A stretch of 64,000 nt of DNA from Myxococcales bacterium 68-20 (lineage in GTDB: Bacteria; Myxococcota_A; Polyangia; Polyangiales; Polyangiaceae), in NCBI GenBank assembly GCA_001899635.1, contig MKVQ01000026.1, forward strand, positions 1 through 64,000. The letters run 5' to 3'. The notes under the pieces were generated by a model. That model was not told the origin of the DNA, did no database searches, and saw nothing but the letters and a program-made list of their open reading frames with translations. Positions 45,701 through 54,293 of the stretch are shown here, piece after piece (within the stretch, counting starts at the first letter, position 1; every line of letters starts with the position of its first letter). A program made the translations under genes and the position numbers.

Positions 45701-47810
45701 CCGTGGGCGCGACCTCGGCCTGACGTTCGAGCGCCCACTGGACCTGGTCGTACTTCTCCTTCTCCTTGCCGAGCCGCTTCACGCCCTGGAGCGCGACGAG
45801 CGACGTCGCGTCGATGCGGAGCGCGGCCTCGTACTGCTTCAGCGCGTCGGGCGTGCCCGCGTAGGCGCTCGCGAGGGCGAGATGGATCACGACCTTCTCG
45901 TCGCTCCGGATCGTCCGCTCGAGCGCGCGCGTCAGGTGCTCTCGTTGGCTCTTCGTGTCACCGTTCATCGCCGCGAGCTGCGCGGTCCGCTTGAGCACGA
46001 CGGGATGCACCTTGTCGTGGCGCTCGATCTCGGAGACGAACGACGAGACCTCGCGGCCGCGCCCGAGCACGCGCTCGTACCAGTAGACGAGGTGGCCCAG
46101 GTAGACGACGCGCTTGTCGTCCGGCGCTCCCGGCAAGAGCTTCCGCTTCACCTTGTCGGCGAGCTCGCCGATGCGCTGGGTCTGCTTGCCCAGGCGGTCG
46201 ATCGCGGAGACGACCTCGGTGTTGTCCGGCGCGATCTCGAACGCCTCGACGAGCGCCTGGAAGGCCTCGTTCTCGTCCCCGAGCCCGGTCTCGTAGACGT
46301 GGGCGATCTTGAGGAGGAGCGTGGCCTTCCGGTTCGGCCCATCGGTGTCCGCCAGGCGCTGGCGGTAGACGGCGATCAGCGGGCCGAAACGCCGCTCGTC
46401 GAGCAGCTCCCGCTCCTCGGCGTCGAGCTCCTCGATGGCGAGCGGCGGCGGCGCGCTTGCGTCGACATCGGGGCTCGGGCGATAGCTTCCCGCCGAGGCG
46501 GGCCTGACCGAGGCACCGATGCTCGCGCTCGTCTGGTCGTCCTCGATGAGCTCGTCGGGGACGAGCTCGACGATCTCCGCGTCGGAGATCTCCTCGACTT
46601 CCTCGACGTCGTCGAGCGGCTGGAGGGTCGCGGGGGAGGGCGCTCCGACGTCGATCGGAGCGGGGGCCGGGTCCGCGGTCAACCCGAGGTCCGCGCGGTT
46701 CAGGCGCGCCGTGAGCTGCGCGACCTCGTCGCCGTCGTTGAATGCTCGCGTGCTCCCCGCGAAGGTGGCGCCGGCGGCGAAGCCCTCCGTCTCCGCGGAC
46801 GGTGATGCAACGTCGAGCGGGGAGGGCGGCGAGGGCGATTGGAGCGCGTGCGCCCCTTCGAGACCGACGTGCTCGTCGGTCGTGCGGGCTTGCTCCTCGA
46901 CGGAGTGGAACGTTGCCACCTCGTCGGTCATCGGATCGCGCCGACCGGGACGAGCGATCGACGGGACCGGCCCTTGGAAGACAGCGGTCGTCTCCGCGAC
47001 GTCCGCTCCAGGCTTTCGCGGCGCCGGCGCCGCGCCGCGGGTGATCGCCGTCGACTCTCGATCCATGGCCGCCATCGCGGGCCGCGTGGTCTTGGTGACA
47101 TCGAGATCGCGCGCCCACCCCGTGCGCGGCCAAGACACCTGGCTCTCCTCGAGCGGATCGTCGTTCGAGTCGTCATCGAGTGAGAACGCCGGGAGGGCAT
47201 CGTCCCCATCGACGGGGCCGAGCGCAGGCATCTCCGCGCCTGCGTCGAGCGAGCCCGGTTGCGGCGGCCATGGCTGCGCTGGCACCGCTCCCTCTGGCGC
47301 GTCGTCGATCATCGCTCGCAGCGCCTGGGCCACGTCGTGACCGGGCAGCGTTCCGATGAGCGACGGTGCCGGGTCGGCGGCCTGCGCCGGATGGTCCTCC
47401 TCCGGCGGCGGGGTTGCCCCATCGAGCGCGTCGTCCTCGAGCTCTTCGATGTCCTCGAGATCGGCGAGAGCGATGGAGTCGTCGTCGAGCATCGGTGCGG
47501 ACTCCGGCTCGAGCGCCACCGCCTCCAGCTCGATCGGCTCGATCGTCGCGGAGGGGCGCGGCAAGAAGGCCTCGAGCCGGGTGACCGAGTCGCGCGCCGG
47601 TGGCCTCCGTCGGTCGGCCAGGCGCTCGTGCATCGGAGGCGACGCCGCCATCACCGTTCGATCGCTGTCGGCATCGCCGGCGTCGGGCGCCTCCTCGTGA
47701 TCGTCGATTTGGGCGCCTGCGGTCGGCAGTCGGCCGCCGCGAGCCTCGGCGAGCGAGCCCCGCAGCGCTTCGATGTCTATCTCCTGCGTCGACTCCTCGT
47801 CCGTTCCCAC
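42783..47810 (-). CDS. Giant TPR-repeat protein (1,675 residues)
   Basis: Residues 1 to about 490 are acidic, Pro/Asp/Glu-rich and low in complexity. From about residue 500 to 1,400 there are many TPR-like helical hairpins, for example YETGLGDENEAFQALVEAFE, RVLVLEPSHPAALKGLERCY and YRNLLVVEPKHRRALGDLAR. The last 270 residues are a conserved non-TPR domain that includes RPFTPNHSRIYDLVRG and ends ATSDLYSDLRGAIGVAVQS. No signal peptide or membrane segment is visible, so it should be a cytoplasmic scaffold. Similar giant TPR proteins are frequent in myxobacteria with unknown roles. It is divergent from the ISC operon and shares its promoter gap. Confidence 0.85.
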   Translation of the reverse strand: MGTDEESTQEIDIEALRGSLAEARGGRLPTAGAQIDDHEEAPDAGDADSDRTVMAASPPMHERLADRRRPPARDSVTRLEAFLPRPSATIEPIELEAVALEPESAPMLDDDSIALADLEDIEELEDDALDGATPPPEEDHPAQAADPAPSLIGTLPGHDVAQALRAMIDDAPEGAVPAQPWPPQPGSLDAGAEMPALGPVDGDDALPAFSLDDDSNDDPLEESQVSWPRTGWARDLDVTKTTRPAMAAMDRESTAITRGAAPAPRKPGADVAETTAVFQGPVPSIARPGRRDPMTDEVATFHSVEEQARTTDEHVGLEGAHALQSPSPPSPLDVASPSAETEGFAAGATFAGSTRAFNDGDEVAQLTARLNRADLGLTADPAPAPIDVGAPSPATLQPLDDVEEVEEISDAEIVELVPDELIEDDQTSASIGASVRPASAGSYRPSPDVDASAPPPLAIEELDAEERELLDERRFGPLIAVYRQRLADTDGPNRKATLLLKIAHVYETGLGDENEAFQALVEAFEIAPDNTEVVSAIDRLGKQTQRIGELADKVKRKLLPGAPDDKRVVYLGHLVYWYERVLGRGREVSSFVSEIERHDKVHPVVLKRTAQLAAMNGDTKSQREHLTRALERTIRSDEKVVIHLALASAYAGTPDALKQYEAALRIDATSLVALQGVKRLGKEKEKYDQVQWALERQAEVAPTEAERIDALLELAELQETKFLKREAAADLLERVLVLEPSHPAALKGLERCYHALRDWPRLARILGIRAEHTFDKKTKVALFELAAEVHESKLGDPASAVEVYRNLLVVEPKHRRALGDLARLYEKLGDWANVATYKARLAELASTKRASSQELVKLGDFLASPDRDPIAAKLQYERAVVVDPTNAAGWEALQRLATEAGDDRRVIECLEQRNKHTEVPRQRAAILVELARAQLAQGDEDDARRSFEAAVRADASNEAAAIAMLDAYTTEERWAEAAPLCELLVNAAIRDRDGDALFIRLRLATRIAAALGDAERALTSAVAALDARPEDTDAQADLIVVTSQCRETGPLMARASEHLARIAEQPDALPAAHLGRLATLLHDAGDVDGAAGLLERARHLEPEDQELTKALAEVYLAQGDYPRACKLKVDMARNATNADTRFDLFCEAGEIWARRADELEKAASVFEEARALKPQDPWLLQTLSWLYGELGEWDLLTGVLQEAAQGSAPAEKVTSLLAIAEVVRDKLDDRLRAADLYDQVLDVDKKRLDVFEELVRTLTEEKDWERLERAYRKMIARVKDEDEPQLQFLLFHQLGLIYRDRLGDASRAYDALDAASRIRPDDAEVRKIVVELLVVTDNLDNAVARIRDEIDRDPHEPQLYAELYELFLRQHFFDKAWCAINVLSRLREPTAEQRRFHEDYAPMPLDGVPGQIVEQAWRSHVFHADLDRSLTNIFAQLTPVVAEMRWQQLRAEHRVHRPFTPNHSRIYDLVRGTFDNAAEILAVAAPELLLGEPKGPAPFTPALAPFGSLLVCGPAVESQASSLVYLVGKRLAEQRPELAARAFFPSAPDLTSLLHSAVRVSRNEIAKDAAGAALDQSFAAALAPNEAAALRSVVLQATAEGSTLDVKAWLAAADLSSMRAGLLVAGDVEPARDAILAEGHFGDRSARDRVGELYKFATSDLYSDLRGAIGVAVQS

Positions 47811-47880
47811 CGGGCGAGAGTCTACCCCGACCGTTGCGTCTACGTGGATGAGATTCCAGCTATTTAGCCTTGCTGGATGT

Positions 47881-47906
47881 CAACTCTAACGTTAACGTTA
47901 GAGTTG
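47881..47906. promoter_or_regulatory. Perfect 26-base palindrome upstream of the ISC operon
   Basis: The half-site CAACTCTAACGTT is followed at once by its exact complement. It lies 102 bases before the MerR gene and 70 bases before the divergent TPR gene start. TTGACG, a possible -35, begins four bases to its right, and TTGACA on the other strand overlaps its left end. The AC-x-CTAACGTTAACG pattern resembles SoxR/MerR-type operators. It is the likely binding site of the MerR protein encoded next to it. Confidence 0.65.
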
Positions 47907-48008
47907 GTCTTGACGGGAGGGGCCTCTCGCCTCTAAGACTCTTTCCGCTTTCAAGCCTTACGCACACGTGAGAGTAAGGCTCCCCGAAGCCGCCCGTTCA
48001 CCTCGGTC

Positions 48009-48557
48009 ATGAGCAACGTCCGCCTCCCCATCCTCAATGAAATCGCAGAGGACTCGGCGAGCACACCTGTGCTCGACGACGACGATCTCATGCAGGTCGG
48101 CGATCTCGCTCGCGAGGCTGGGAAGACGGTGCGCGCCATCCATCTGTACGAGCAGATGGAGCTGCTGAAGCCGGCCGGTCGGTCGAAAGGCCGCTACCGG
48201 CTCTACGGACCCGAAGCGCTCGTCCGCATCCGCTGGATCGGCAAGCTGCAGGACCTCGGCTTCAGCCTCACCGACATCAAGGCGATCGTGAAGGACGTCG
48301 AGGCCGAAGGCCGCGGCAGCTCCGCGCCGTCCGCGATGCTGAAGGTGCGTGAGGTCTACAAGCAGAAGCTCGACGACACTCGCGCGCAGATCGAACGCCT
48401 CCGCACGCTCGAGCGCGAGATCCTCGCGAGCCTCGACTACCTCGATACGTGCGAGTCGGCCTGTGAGCCGGGCAAGCTCCTCGCGGAGTGCCCGTCGTGC
48501 AGCCACCACGCTCGCGAGCAAGAAGTCCCGGACCTCGTCGCGGGGTTCCGTTCCTGA
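48009..48557 (+). CDS. MerR-family regulator with C-terminal Cys cluster
   Basis: A 182-residue regulator. Residues about 28-98 form the MerR winged helix (MQVGDLAREAGKTVRAIHLYEQ, GRYRLYGPEALVRI). A coiled-coil dimerisation helix spans about 105-145. The C-terminus holds four cysteines, C148-x3-C152-x8-C161-x2-C164, then HH. This cluster suggests binding of iron-sulfur, zinc or another metal. It starts the ISC operon, 33 bases before iscS, in the position where IscR is found in other bacteria. I infer that it senses iron-sulfur status and controls the operon. Confidence 0.85.
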   Translation: MSNVRLPILNEIAEDSASTPVLDDDDLMQVGDLAREAGKTVRAIHLYEQMELLKPAGRSKGRYRLYGPEALVRIRWIGKLQDLGFSLTDIKAIVKDVEAEGRGSSAPSAMLKVREVYKQKLDDTRAQIERLRTLEREILASLDYLDTCESACEPGKLLAECPSCSHHAREQEVPDLVAGFRS

Positions 48558-48590
48558 GAGCAGCAGAGCAGCAAAAGAAGAGAAGACGAC

Positions 48591-49814
48591 ATGGCCATCA
48601 AGCTCCCTATCTTCATGGACTACCACTCGACGACGCCGGTCGACCCGCGCGTCATCGAAGAGATGCTGCCCTACTTCAACGAGAAGTTCGGCAACGCGGC
48701 GAGCCGTAGCCACGCCTTCGGATGGACGGCGGAAGAGGCCGTCGACTACGCGCGCGAGCGGATCGGCAAGCTGATCAACGCGCAGAGCGAGAAGGAGATC
48801 GTCTTCACCTCGGGCGCGACCGAGTCGAACAACGTCGCGATCAAGGGTGTCGCCGAGTTCTACAAGGACAAGGGCAATCACATCATCACGAGCGTCATCG
48901 AGCACAAGGCCGTGCTCGACACGTGCAAGCGCCTCGAGAAGGAGGGCTACGTGGTGACGTACCTCGGCGTCGGCAAGGACGGCCGCGTCGATCCGGACGA
49001 CGTGAAGAAGGCGCTGACGGACAAGACGATCCTCGTCTCGATCATGCTCGCCAACAACGAGATCGGCACCGTCCAGCCCATCGAGGAGATCGGCAAGCTC
49101 ACGCGCGAGCGCGGTGTGCTCCTCCACTCCGACGCGGTGCAGGGCGTTGGCAAGGTCCCGTTCGATGTCCAGCAGATGAACGTCGACCTCGCGAGCATCA
49201 CCGCGCACAAGATGTACGGCCCGAAGGGCGTCGGCGCGCTCTACGTCCGCCGCAGCAAGCCGCGCGTGCGTCTCGTCGCTCAGATGGACGGCGGCGGCCA
49301 CGAGCGCGGGATGCGCTCCGGTACGCTCAACGTCCCCGGCATCGTCGGCTTCGGCAAGGCCGCCGAGATCATGATGAACGAGGGGAAGGAGGAAGGCGTG
49401 CGTCTCCTCGCGATGCGCGAGCGCCTCCGGAAGAAGCTCCAGTCCTCGCTCGAGGAGGTCTTCGTCAACGGCTCGCTCGAGCACCGCTTGCCCGGCAACC
49501 TGAACGTCTCGTTCGCGTTCGTCGAGGGCGAGGCGATGATGATGGCGATCAAGGACGTCGCCGTGAGCTCCGGCTCGGCATGCACGTCCGCGAGCCTCGA
49601 GCCGAGCTACGTCCTCCGCGCGCTCGGCGTCGGCGACGAGCTCGCGCACTCGAGCATCCGCTTCGGTCTCGGCCGCTACACGACGGACGAGGAGATCGAC
49701 TACGTGTCCGACCTCGTCATCGACAAGGTCAAGCACCTCAGGAACATGTCGCCCCTGTACGAGATGTACAAGGACGGCATCGACCTCAAGAGCGTCCAGT
49801 GGGTCGCTCACTGA
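48591..49814 (+). CDS. iscS: Cysteine desulfurase
   Basis: A 407-residue PLP enzyme. Visible are [13 protein letters not shown] at the N-terminus, the Schiff-base lysine region [16 protein letters not shown] and the mobile active-site cysteine loop [21 protein letters not shown], as in group I IscS. It takes sulfur from cysteine and passes it to IscU. It follows the MerR gene and precedes iscU by 34 bases. Length and motifs agree with IscS rather than SufS. Confidence 0.97.
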   Translation: MAIKLPIFMDYHSTTPVDPRVIEEMLPYFNEKFGNAASRSHAFGWTAEEAVDYARERIGKLINAQSEKEIVFTSGATESNNVAIKGVAEFYKDKGNHIITSVIEHKAVLDTCKRLEKEGYVVTYLGVGKDGRVDPDDVKKALTDKTILVSIMLANNEIGTVQPIEEIGKLTRERGVLLHSDAVQGVGKVPFDVQQMNVDLASITAHKMYGPKGVGALYVRRSKPRVRLVAQMDGGGHERGMRSGTLNVPGIVGFGKAAEIMMNEGKEEGVRLLAMRERLRKKLQSSLEEVFVNGSLEHRLPGNLNVSFAFVEGEAMMMAIKDVAVSSGSACTSASLEPSYVLRALGVGDELAHSSIRFGLGRYTTDEEIDYVSDLVIDKVKHLRNMSPLYEMYKDGIDLKSVQWVAH

Positions 49815-49848
49815 ACGTTCCCTTTCGACTCCGGAGAGAGAGAAGACC

Positions 49849-50238
49849 ATGGCGTACAGCGATAAAGTCATCGACCACGCAGAGAACCCGCGCAACGTCG
49901 GCACCCTCGACAAGGACGACCCGAGCGTCGGCACCGGCCTCGTCGGCGCGCCCGCCTGCGGCGACGTCATGCGGCTCCAGATCAAGGTGAGCGACGACGG
50001 CGTCATCGAGGACGCGAAGTTCAAGACGTTCGGCTGCGGCTCCGCGATCGCCTCGTCGTCCCTCGCCACCGAGTGGATCAAGGGCAAGAAGGTCGAGGAG
50101 GCGGAGGCGCTCAAGAACGTCGACATCGTCAACGAGCTGAACCTCCCGCCGGTCAAGATCCACTGCTCCGTCCTCGCCGAGGACGCGATCAAGAGCGCCA
50201 TCGCCGACTACCGCGCGAAGCAGGCGGCGAAGCGCTGA
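49849..50238 (+). CDS. iscU: Iron-sulfur cluster scaffold IscU
   Basis: A 129-residue scaffold with the three cluster cysteines C37 (PACGDVM), C63 (FGCGSAIA) and C106 (IHCSVLAEDA), the stabilising D39 and the chaperone recognition motif LPPVK at 99-103. It builds [2Fe-2S] and [4Fe-4S] clusters with sulfur from IscS and hands them over with HscA/HscB. All features of a functional IscU are intact. Confidence 0.97.
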   Translation: MAYSDKVIDHAENPRNVGTLDKDDPSVGTGLVGAPACGDVMRLQIKVSDDGVIEDAKFKTFGCGSAIASSSLATEWIKGKKVEEAEALKNVDIVNELNLPPVKIHCSVLAEDAIKSAIADYRAKQAAKR

Positions 50239-50281
50239 AGGCCGAGGCAACGAGCCGGGAAACGAGAAGAGAGAAGTCGAG

Positions 50282-50728
50282 ATGAACGAGACGACCCAGC
50301 AGAACCCCGCGCCGAGCTCGACGAGCGAGCGAGGAGCCGCGCCGCCGAGCAGCACGCCCGAAGGGCAGCCGGCGTCGAAGAAGCTCGGCATCGTGATCAC
50401 GCAAGGCGCGGTGGACGCGGTGGGGGTGCAGATCGCGAAGCGGAACGTGCCGGGCACGGCGCTTCGCGTCGGGATCCGCGGAGGCGGCTGCTCGGGCTTC
50501 TCGTACGTCATCGAGTTCCACGACGGCGAGCCGCGCGCGCGCGACGTCGTCTACGACCTGAAGGCGACCGACGGCTCGGATGTCCGGATCGTCGTCGACA
50601 AGAAGAGCCTCCTCTACTTGAACGGCTCGACGTTCGACTGGGAGAAGACGCTCATGCGGCAGGGCTTCAAGTTCATCAATCCGAACGAGAAGTCCTCCTG
50701 CGGCTGCGGTACGTCGTTCACGGTGTGA
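50282..50728 (+). CDS. iscA: A-type iron-sulfur carrier IscA
   Basis: A 148-residue protein. The A-type carrier domain has GGGCSGFSY and the C-terminal CGCGTSF, giving the three conserved cysteines. The first 35 residues are a Pro/Ser/Thr-rich extension absent from most IscA proteins. It carries clusters or iron from IscU to target proteins. It lies between iscU and hscB, the standard ISC order. Confidence 0.93.
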   Translation: MNETTQQNPAPSSTSERGAAPPSSTPEGQPASKKLGIVITQGAVDAVGVQIAKRNVPGTALRVGIRGGGCSGFSYVIEFHDGEPRARDVVYDLKATDGSDVRIVVDKKSLLYLNGSTFDWEKTLMRQGFKFINPNEKSSCGCGTSFTV

Positions 50729-50834
50729 TGCCGGAGCCCTCGCCCTCGCCCTCGCCGGCGCTCGAGCGCGAGCCTCGGACGCCGGAGGGCGACGGGGGCG
50801 CAGCTCCGCGGGGGGACATCGAGACTGAGCACGA

Positions 50835-51410
50835 ATGACCATGGATCCCTTCGCTACGCTCGGCGCACCGCGCCGTTTCGATCTCGACCTCGCGGTGCTC
50901 GAGAAGACGCACCGCGAGCTGTCGCGTGCGCTGCATCCCGACAAGTTCGCTCAGGCGGGAGCGAGCGAGCGCCGCGCCGCGCTCGAGAAAGCCGCCAACG
51001 TGAACGAGGCGTGGCGCATCCTGCGCGACCCGATCCGCCGTGCCGAAGCCCTCTTCCGCGCCCTAGGCTTTGCTGTCGGCGAGACGAACGAGCCGAAAGC
51101 GAGCCCGGCGTTCTTGATGGAGGTCATGGAGGAGCGCGAGGCGCTCGCCGAGGCCCGCGCGGCCAAGGACCTCGGGAAGGTGCAGAAGCTCGGCGGCGCG
51201 ATCTCCGTCCGCGCCAAGGCGGTGGAGGGCAAGCTCACGGCAGGCTTCAGCGGCGGCGCTCCGCCGAAAGACGAGCTCGAGAAGCTCCTTCCTCTCCTCG
51301 GCGAGCTGCGCTTCTACAGGCGCTTCCTCGACGAGGTCGAGGCGATCGAAGAAGAGGCGCGAGAGGCGGAAGAGGCGCTCGCACAGAATGGGACTGGAGT
51401 GTCGCCATGA
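50835..51410 (+). CDS. hscB: J-domain co-chaperone HscB
   Basis: A 191-residue co-chaperone. The N-terminal J domain has the HPD motif in [13 protein letters not shown] and [15 protein letters not shown]. The C-terminal helical domain ([36 protein letters not shown]) binds IscU. It delivers IscU to HscA and stimulates ATP hydrolysis. The stop overlaps the hscA ATG by four bases. Starts at 50835 or 50841 are both possible. Confidence 0.93.
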   Translation: MTMDPFATLGAPRRFDLDLAVLEKTHRELSRALHPDKFAQAGASERRAALEKAANVNEAWRILRDPIRRAEALFRALGFAVGETNEPKASPAFLMEVMEEREALAEARAAKDLGKVQKLGGAISVRAKAVEGKLTAGFSGGAPPKDELEKLLPLLGELRFYRRFLDEVEAIEEEAREAEEALAQNGTGVSP

Positions 51411-53344
51411 CCGGCCTACTCGAGATTTTCGACCCGAAGGCTCCGCCGAAGGCGATCGGGATCGACCTCGGCACCACGAACTCGATCGTGGCCTACGTGA
51501 AGAACGAGCGTCCCACCACGGTGAAGGACTGCGATCAGGCCGCGCTCGTGCCGAGCGTCGTCCACTACGGCGATTCGGGCGAGGTCGTCGTCGGCAAGAA
51601 CGCTCAGCTCCGCGCTGCGCAGCACCCGCGCGAGACGATCGTGAGCGTGAAGCGCTTCATGGGCCGTGGCGGGGACGACCCGGAGACGCGCCGCCTCGGA
51701 CCGTACGCATTCGTCGCGCCGAAGGACGGTGAGGCGAACGTCGTCCGCTTCGACGTCGGCAAGAAGGTCGTCACGCCGGTCGAGGTGAGCGCCGAGATCC
51801 TTCGCTCGCTCCGCCGCCTCGCCGAAGACGAGCTGCGCAGCGTCGGCGGCGTGGTCATCACCGTGCCCGCCTACTTCGACGACGCGCAGAGGCAGGCCAC
51901 GAAGGACGCCGGCCGCCTCGCCGGGCTCGAGGTGCTTCGTCTCCTCAACGAGCCCACCGCGGCTGCGCTCGCGTATGGGCTCGAGAAGAAGCAGAACGGA
52001 AAGTTCGCCGTCTACGATCTGGGCGGCGGCACCTTCGACGTCACGATCCTCGTCCTCGACGATGGCGTCTTCCAGGTTCGGTCCACGGGTGGCGACAGCG
52101 CGCTCGGCGGTGACGACATGGACCGCGCGCTCGCCGAGGAGATCTTCCGGCTCGGCGGTCGCGATGCGACGAGCGCCTCGCCGGGCGAGGTCCGCGTCGT
52201 CCTGGATCTCGCGCGCCGCGTGAAGCACGGGCTCACCGATGCGGAGGTGGTCGACTTCGAGAGCCCGTTCGGTGCGGGCGACTCGCAGCTCTCGATCACT
52301 CGTGCGCGCTTCGACGAGCTCGTGCAGCCGCTGCTCGCGCGCGCGGGCGCGGCCTGCCGTCGGGCGCTCAAGGACGCCGGCCTGAAGCCGGAAGAGCTCG
52401 ACGGCGTCATCCTCGTCGGCGGCGCGACGCGCGTGCCGGCGGTTCGAAGCTACGTCGCGAAGATGTTCGGCAAGCAGCCCCTCGGTGACATCGACCCCGA
52501 GGAGGTCGTCGCGCTCGGCGCTGCGATCCAGGCAAACCTGCTCTCGGGCCAGGGCGATATCGACGAGGTGCTGCTCCTCGACGTCATCCCGCTCTCGCTC
52601 GGCATCGAGGTCGGCGGCGGAGTCGTCGACCGCATCCTCCCGCGCAACACGACCACGCCGGCGGCTGCGCGCGCGGCATACACGACCCAGGAAGACAAGC
52701 AGACCGGCTTCGAGATCCACGTCGTCCAGGGCGAGCGCGAGCTCGCGGCGGACTGCCGGAGCCTCGCGCGCTTCACGTTGAAGGGCATCCCGCCGATGGC
52801 CGCAGGGATGGCGCGCCTCGAGGTCACGTTCCGCGTCGACGCCGATGGCCTGCTCTCGGTCCATGCACGTGAAGAGCGGACCGGCGTCGAGCAGACCGTG
52901 AGCGTGAAGCCGTCGTACGGCCTCGATGACGAGACCGTCGAGCAGATGCTCCTGGACGCGATCGATCACGGCGAGGAAGACCTTGCCGCGCGGAAGCTCG
53001 CCGAGGTTCGTGTCGAGGCGTCGCGTGTCGCCTCCTCGACGAAGAAGTCGATCGCCGCGGAGCCCGATCTGCTCGAGCCCGGCGAGAAGGAGCGCATCGA
53101 GGCGGCGATCGCCGACCTCGAGAAGGCGATCGCGGGTGGCGATGCCCGCCGGATCGAGCTGAAGATCGAGGACCTCGACGCCGCGACGAAGGGCTTCGCC
53201 GGACGCCGGATGAACCGCGCGATCGCGCAGGCGATCGAGGGCCAGTCGCTCACCACGATCGAGAAGTCGGTCGAGCACGCGAAGGGCATCGAGGCGGCCC
53301 ATGCGGAGAGCGGTCCGCTCCCGCCCGCGCCGCCGTCAGCGTAG
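51407..53344 (+). CDS. hscA: Hsp70-family chaperone HscA
   Basis: A 645-residue DnaK-type chaperone. The ATPase domain begins [14 protein letters not shown] and has [30 protein letters not shown] and [14 protein letters not shown]. The substrate domain has [14 protein letters not shown] and [14 protein letters not shown], as in HscA. It uses ATP to release clusters from IscU. ATGA overlap with hscB. The C-terminal tail is short and lacks the EEVD-like end of general DnaK, in line with a dedicated ISC role. Confidence 0.95.
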   Translation: MTGLLEIFDPKAPPKAIGIDLGTTNSIVAYVKNERPTTVKDCDQAALVPSVVHYGDSGEVVVGKNAQLRAAQHPRETIVSVKRFMGRGGDDPETRRLGPYAFVAPKDGEANVVRFDVGKKVVTPVEVSAEILRSLRRLAEDELRSVGGVVITVPAYFDDAQRQATKDAGRLAGLEVLRLLNEPTAAALAYGLEKKQNGKFAVYDLGGGTFDVTILVLDDGVFQVRSTGGDSALGGDDMDRALAEEIFRLGGRDATSASPGEVRVVLDLARRVKHGLTDAEVVDFESPFGAGDSQLSITRARFDELVQPLLARAGAACRRALKDAGLKPEELDGVILVGGATRVPAVRSYVAKMFGKQPLGDIDPEEVVALGAAIQANLLSGQGDIDEVLLLDVIPLSLGIEVGGGVVDRILPRNTTTPAAARAAYTTQEDKQTGFEIHVVQGERELAADCRSLARFTLKGIPPMAAGMARLEVTFRVDADGLLSVHAREERTGVEQTVSVKPSYGLDDETVEQMLLDAIDHGEEDLAARKLAEVRVEASRVASSTKKSIAAEPDLLEPGEKERIEAAIADLEKAIAGGDARRIELKIEDLDAATKGFAGRRMNRAIAQAIEGQSLTTIEKSVEHAKGIEAAHAESGPLPPAPPSA

Positions 53345-53431
53345 ATGCGGCGTTGCGCTTCCGCTCGCGAGGCGCGACGACGACACGAGACCAGACGCAG
53401 AGACGAATCGAAGGAGAGAGAAGGAATCGAG

Positions 53432-53806
53432 ATGGCGATCGTACGCTTCAAGGGATACGGCGAGACGGAGGTGCCCGTCGGCTCGAGCATCCTCCAGGCC
53501 GCCCAGAAGATCGACGCTCCCGAGGGCTATGCCTGCGGCGGCGTCTGCGCCTGCTCGACCTGCCACGTCTACGTGACGAAGGGCGCCGAGCTCCTGCGCG
53601 GTCAGGAGGAGGACGAGGAGGACATCCTCGACAAGGCGTTCGACGTTCGTCACAACTCACGCCTCGGCTGCCAGTCCACGATCGAGAAGGACGGCGAGAT
53701 CGAGGTCGAGATCACGCGTGAGAGCCTCGAGGCGTTCGAGAACGAGCACCCCGAGCACCGCGGCAAGTACACGAAGCGCCCCGTGCCGAACGCCGAGTCG
53801 CGCTGA
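53432..53806 (+). CDS. fdx: ISC-type [2Fe-2S] ferredoxin
   Basis: A 124-residue adrenodoxin-like ferredoxin. Cluster ligands are C35, C41 and C44 (ACGGVCACSTC) and C80 (RLGCQS). It provides electrons for cluster assembly. ATG at 53432 follows an AAGGAGAGAG-rich stretch. It ends the ISC operon, 87 bases after hscA. The C-terminal 20 residues are a charged extension. Confidence 0.95.
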   Translation: MAIVRFKGYGETEVPVGSSILQAAQKIDAPEGYACGGVCACSTCHVYVTKGAELLRGQEEDEEDILDKAFDVRHNSRLGCQSTIEKDGEIEVEITRESLEAFENEHPEHRGKYTKRPVPNAESR

Positions 53807-53820
53807 GCGCGCGGGCGCCG

Positions 53821-54027
53821 CTACATCTGACCCTGGTTCTGCATGTTCGGCTTCCCGGTCGTGAGCGCCGGGTACACGAACAGCAGACCAAGCCAGTAGA
53901 GGACACAGAAGACGCTCGTGGCGATCATGCTCCGCCGCACGGCGCTCTTCACCGAGCCTCCACGCGCCGAGACGAGTGGAATGAGCACCGTGGCGACGAG
54001 GATGCTGATGAGCAGGGCCTTCTGCAT
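53821..54027 (-). CDS. Small two-helix membrane protein
   Basis: A 68-residue protein with a hydrophobic N-terminal segment (ALLISILVATVLIPLVSA) and a second one (MIATSVFCVLYWLGLLFVYPAL), separated by a basic loop. It is convergent with fdx, with stops 14 bases apart. The topology is consistent with an inner-membrane protein. The family is unknown to me. Confidence 0.65.
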   Translation of the reverse strand: MQKALLISILVATVLIPLVSARGGSVKSAVRRSMIATSVFCVLYWLGLLFVYPALTTGKPNMQNQGQM

Positions 54028-54293
54028 CGAAGCGCCTCGATTCTAGCAACCCACGCGCCGTCCGGGCAGAGCCTCGTAGCGATTCACCAATTGCGCGACC
54101 CCGCCGGCGCCCGGCGGGCAGCGCTGACGTGGTGGAGCGGGCAGGAACGCCACACGAGGACCGATGACGACCGCCGCGATCGCGCAGGGGCGCTCGATCC
54201 CGCTCGAAGCGCGGCCGTTCCTCAGGGGCCAGGACGCCACGCTCGTCCGCGTGTGCACTCCTGCTCGAAGCGGTGCGGGGCGTCCGTCCGTCG

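Noticed and set aside
54043-54258. Minus-strand frame of 71 codons between two small genes
   Set aside because: No clear start site, domain or codon bias; the residues do not suggest a membrane or soluble fold.
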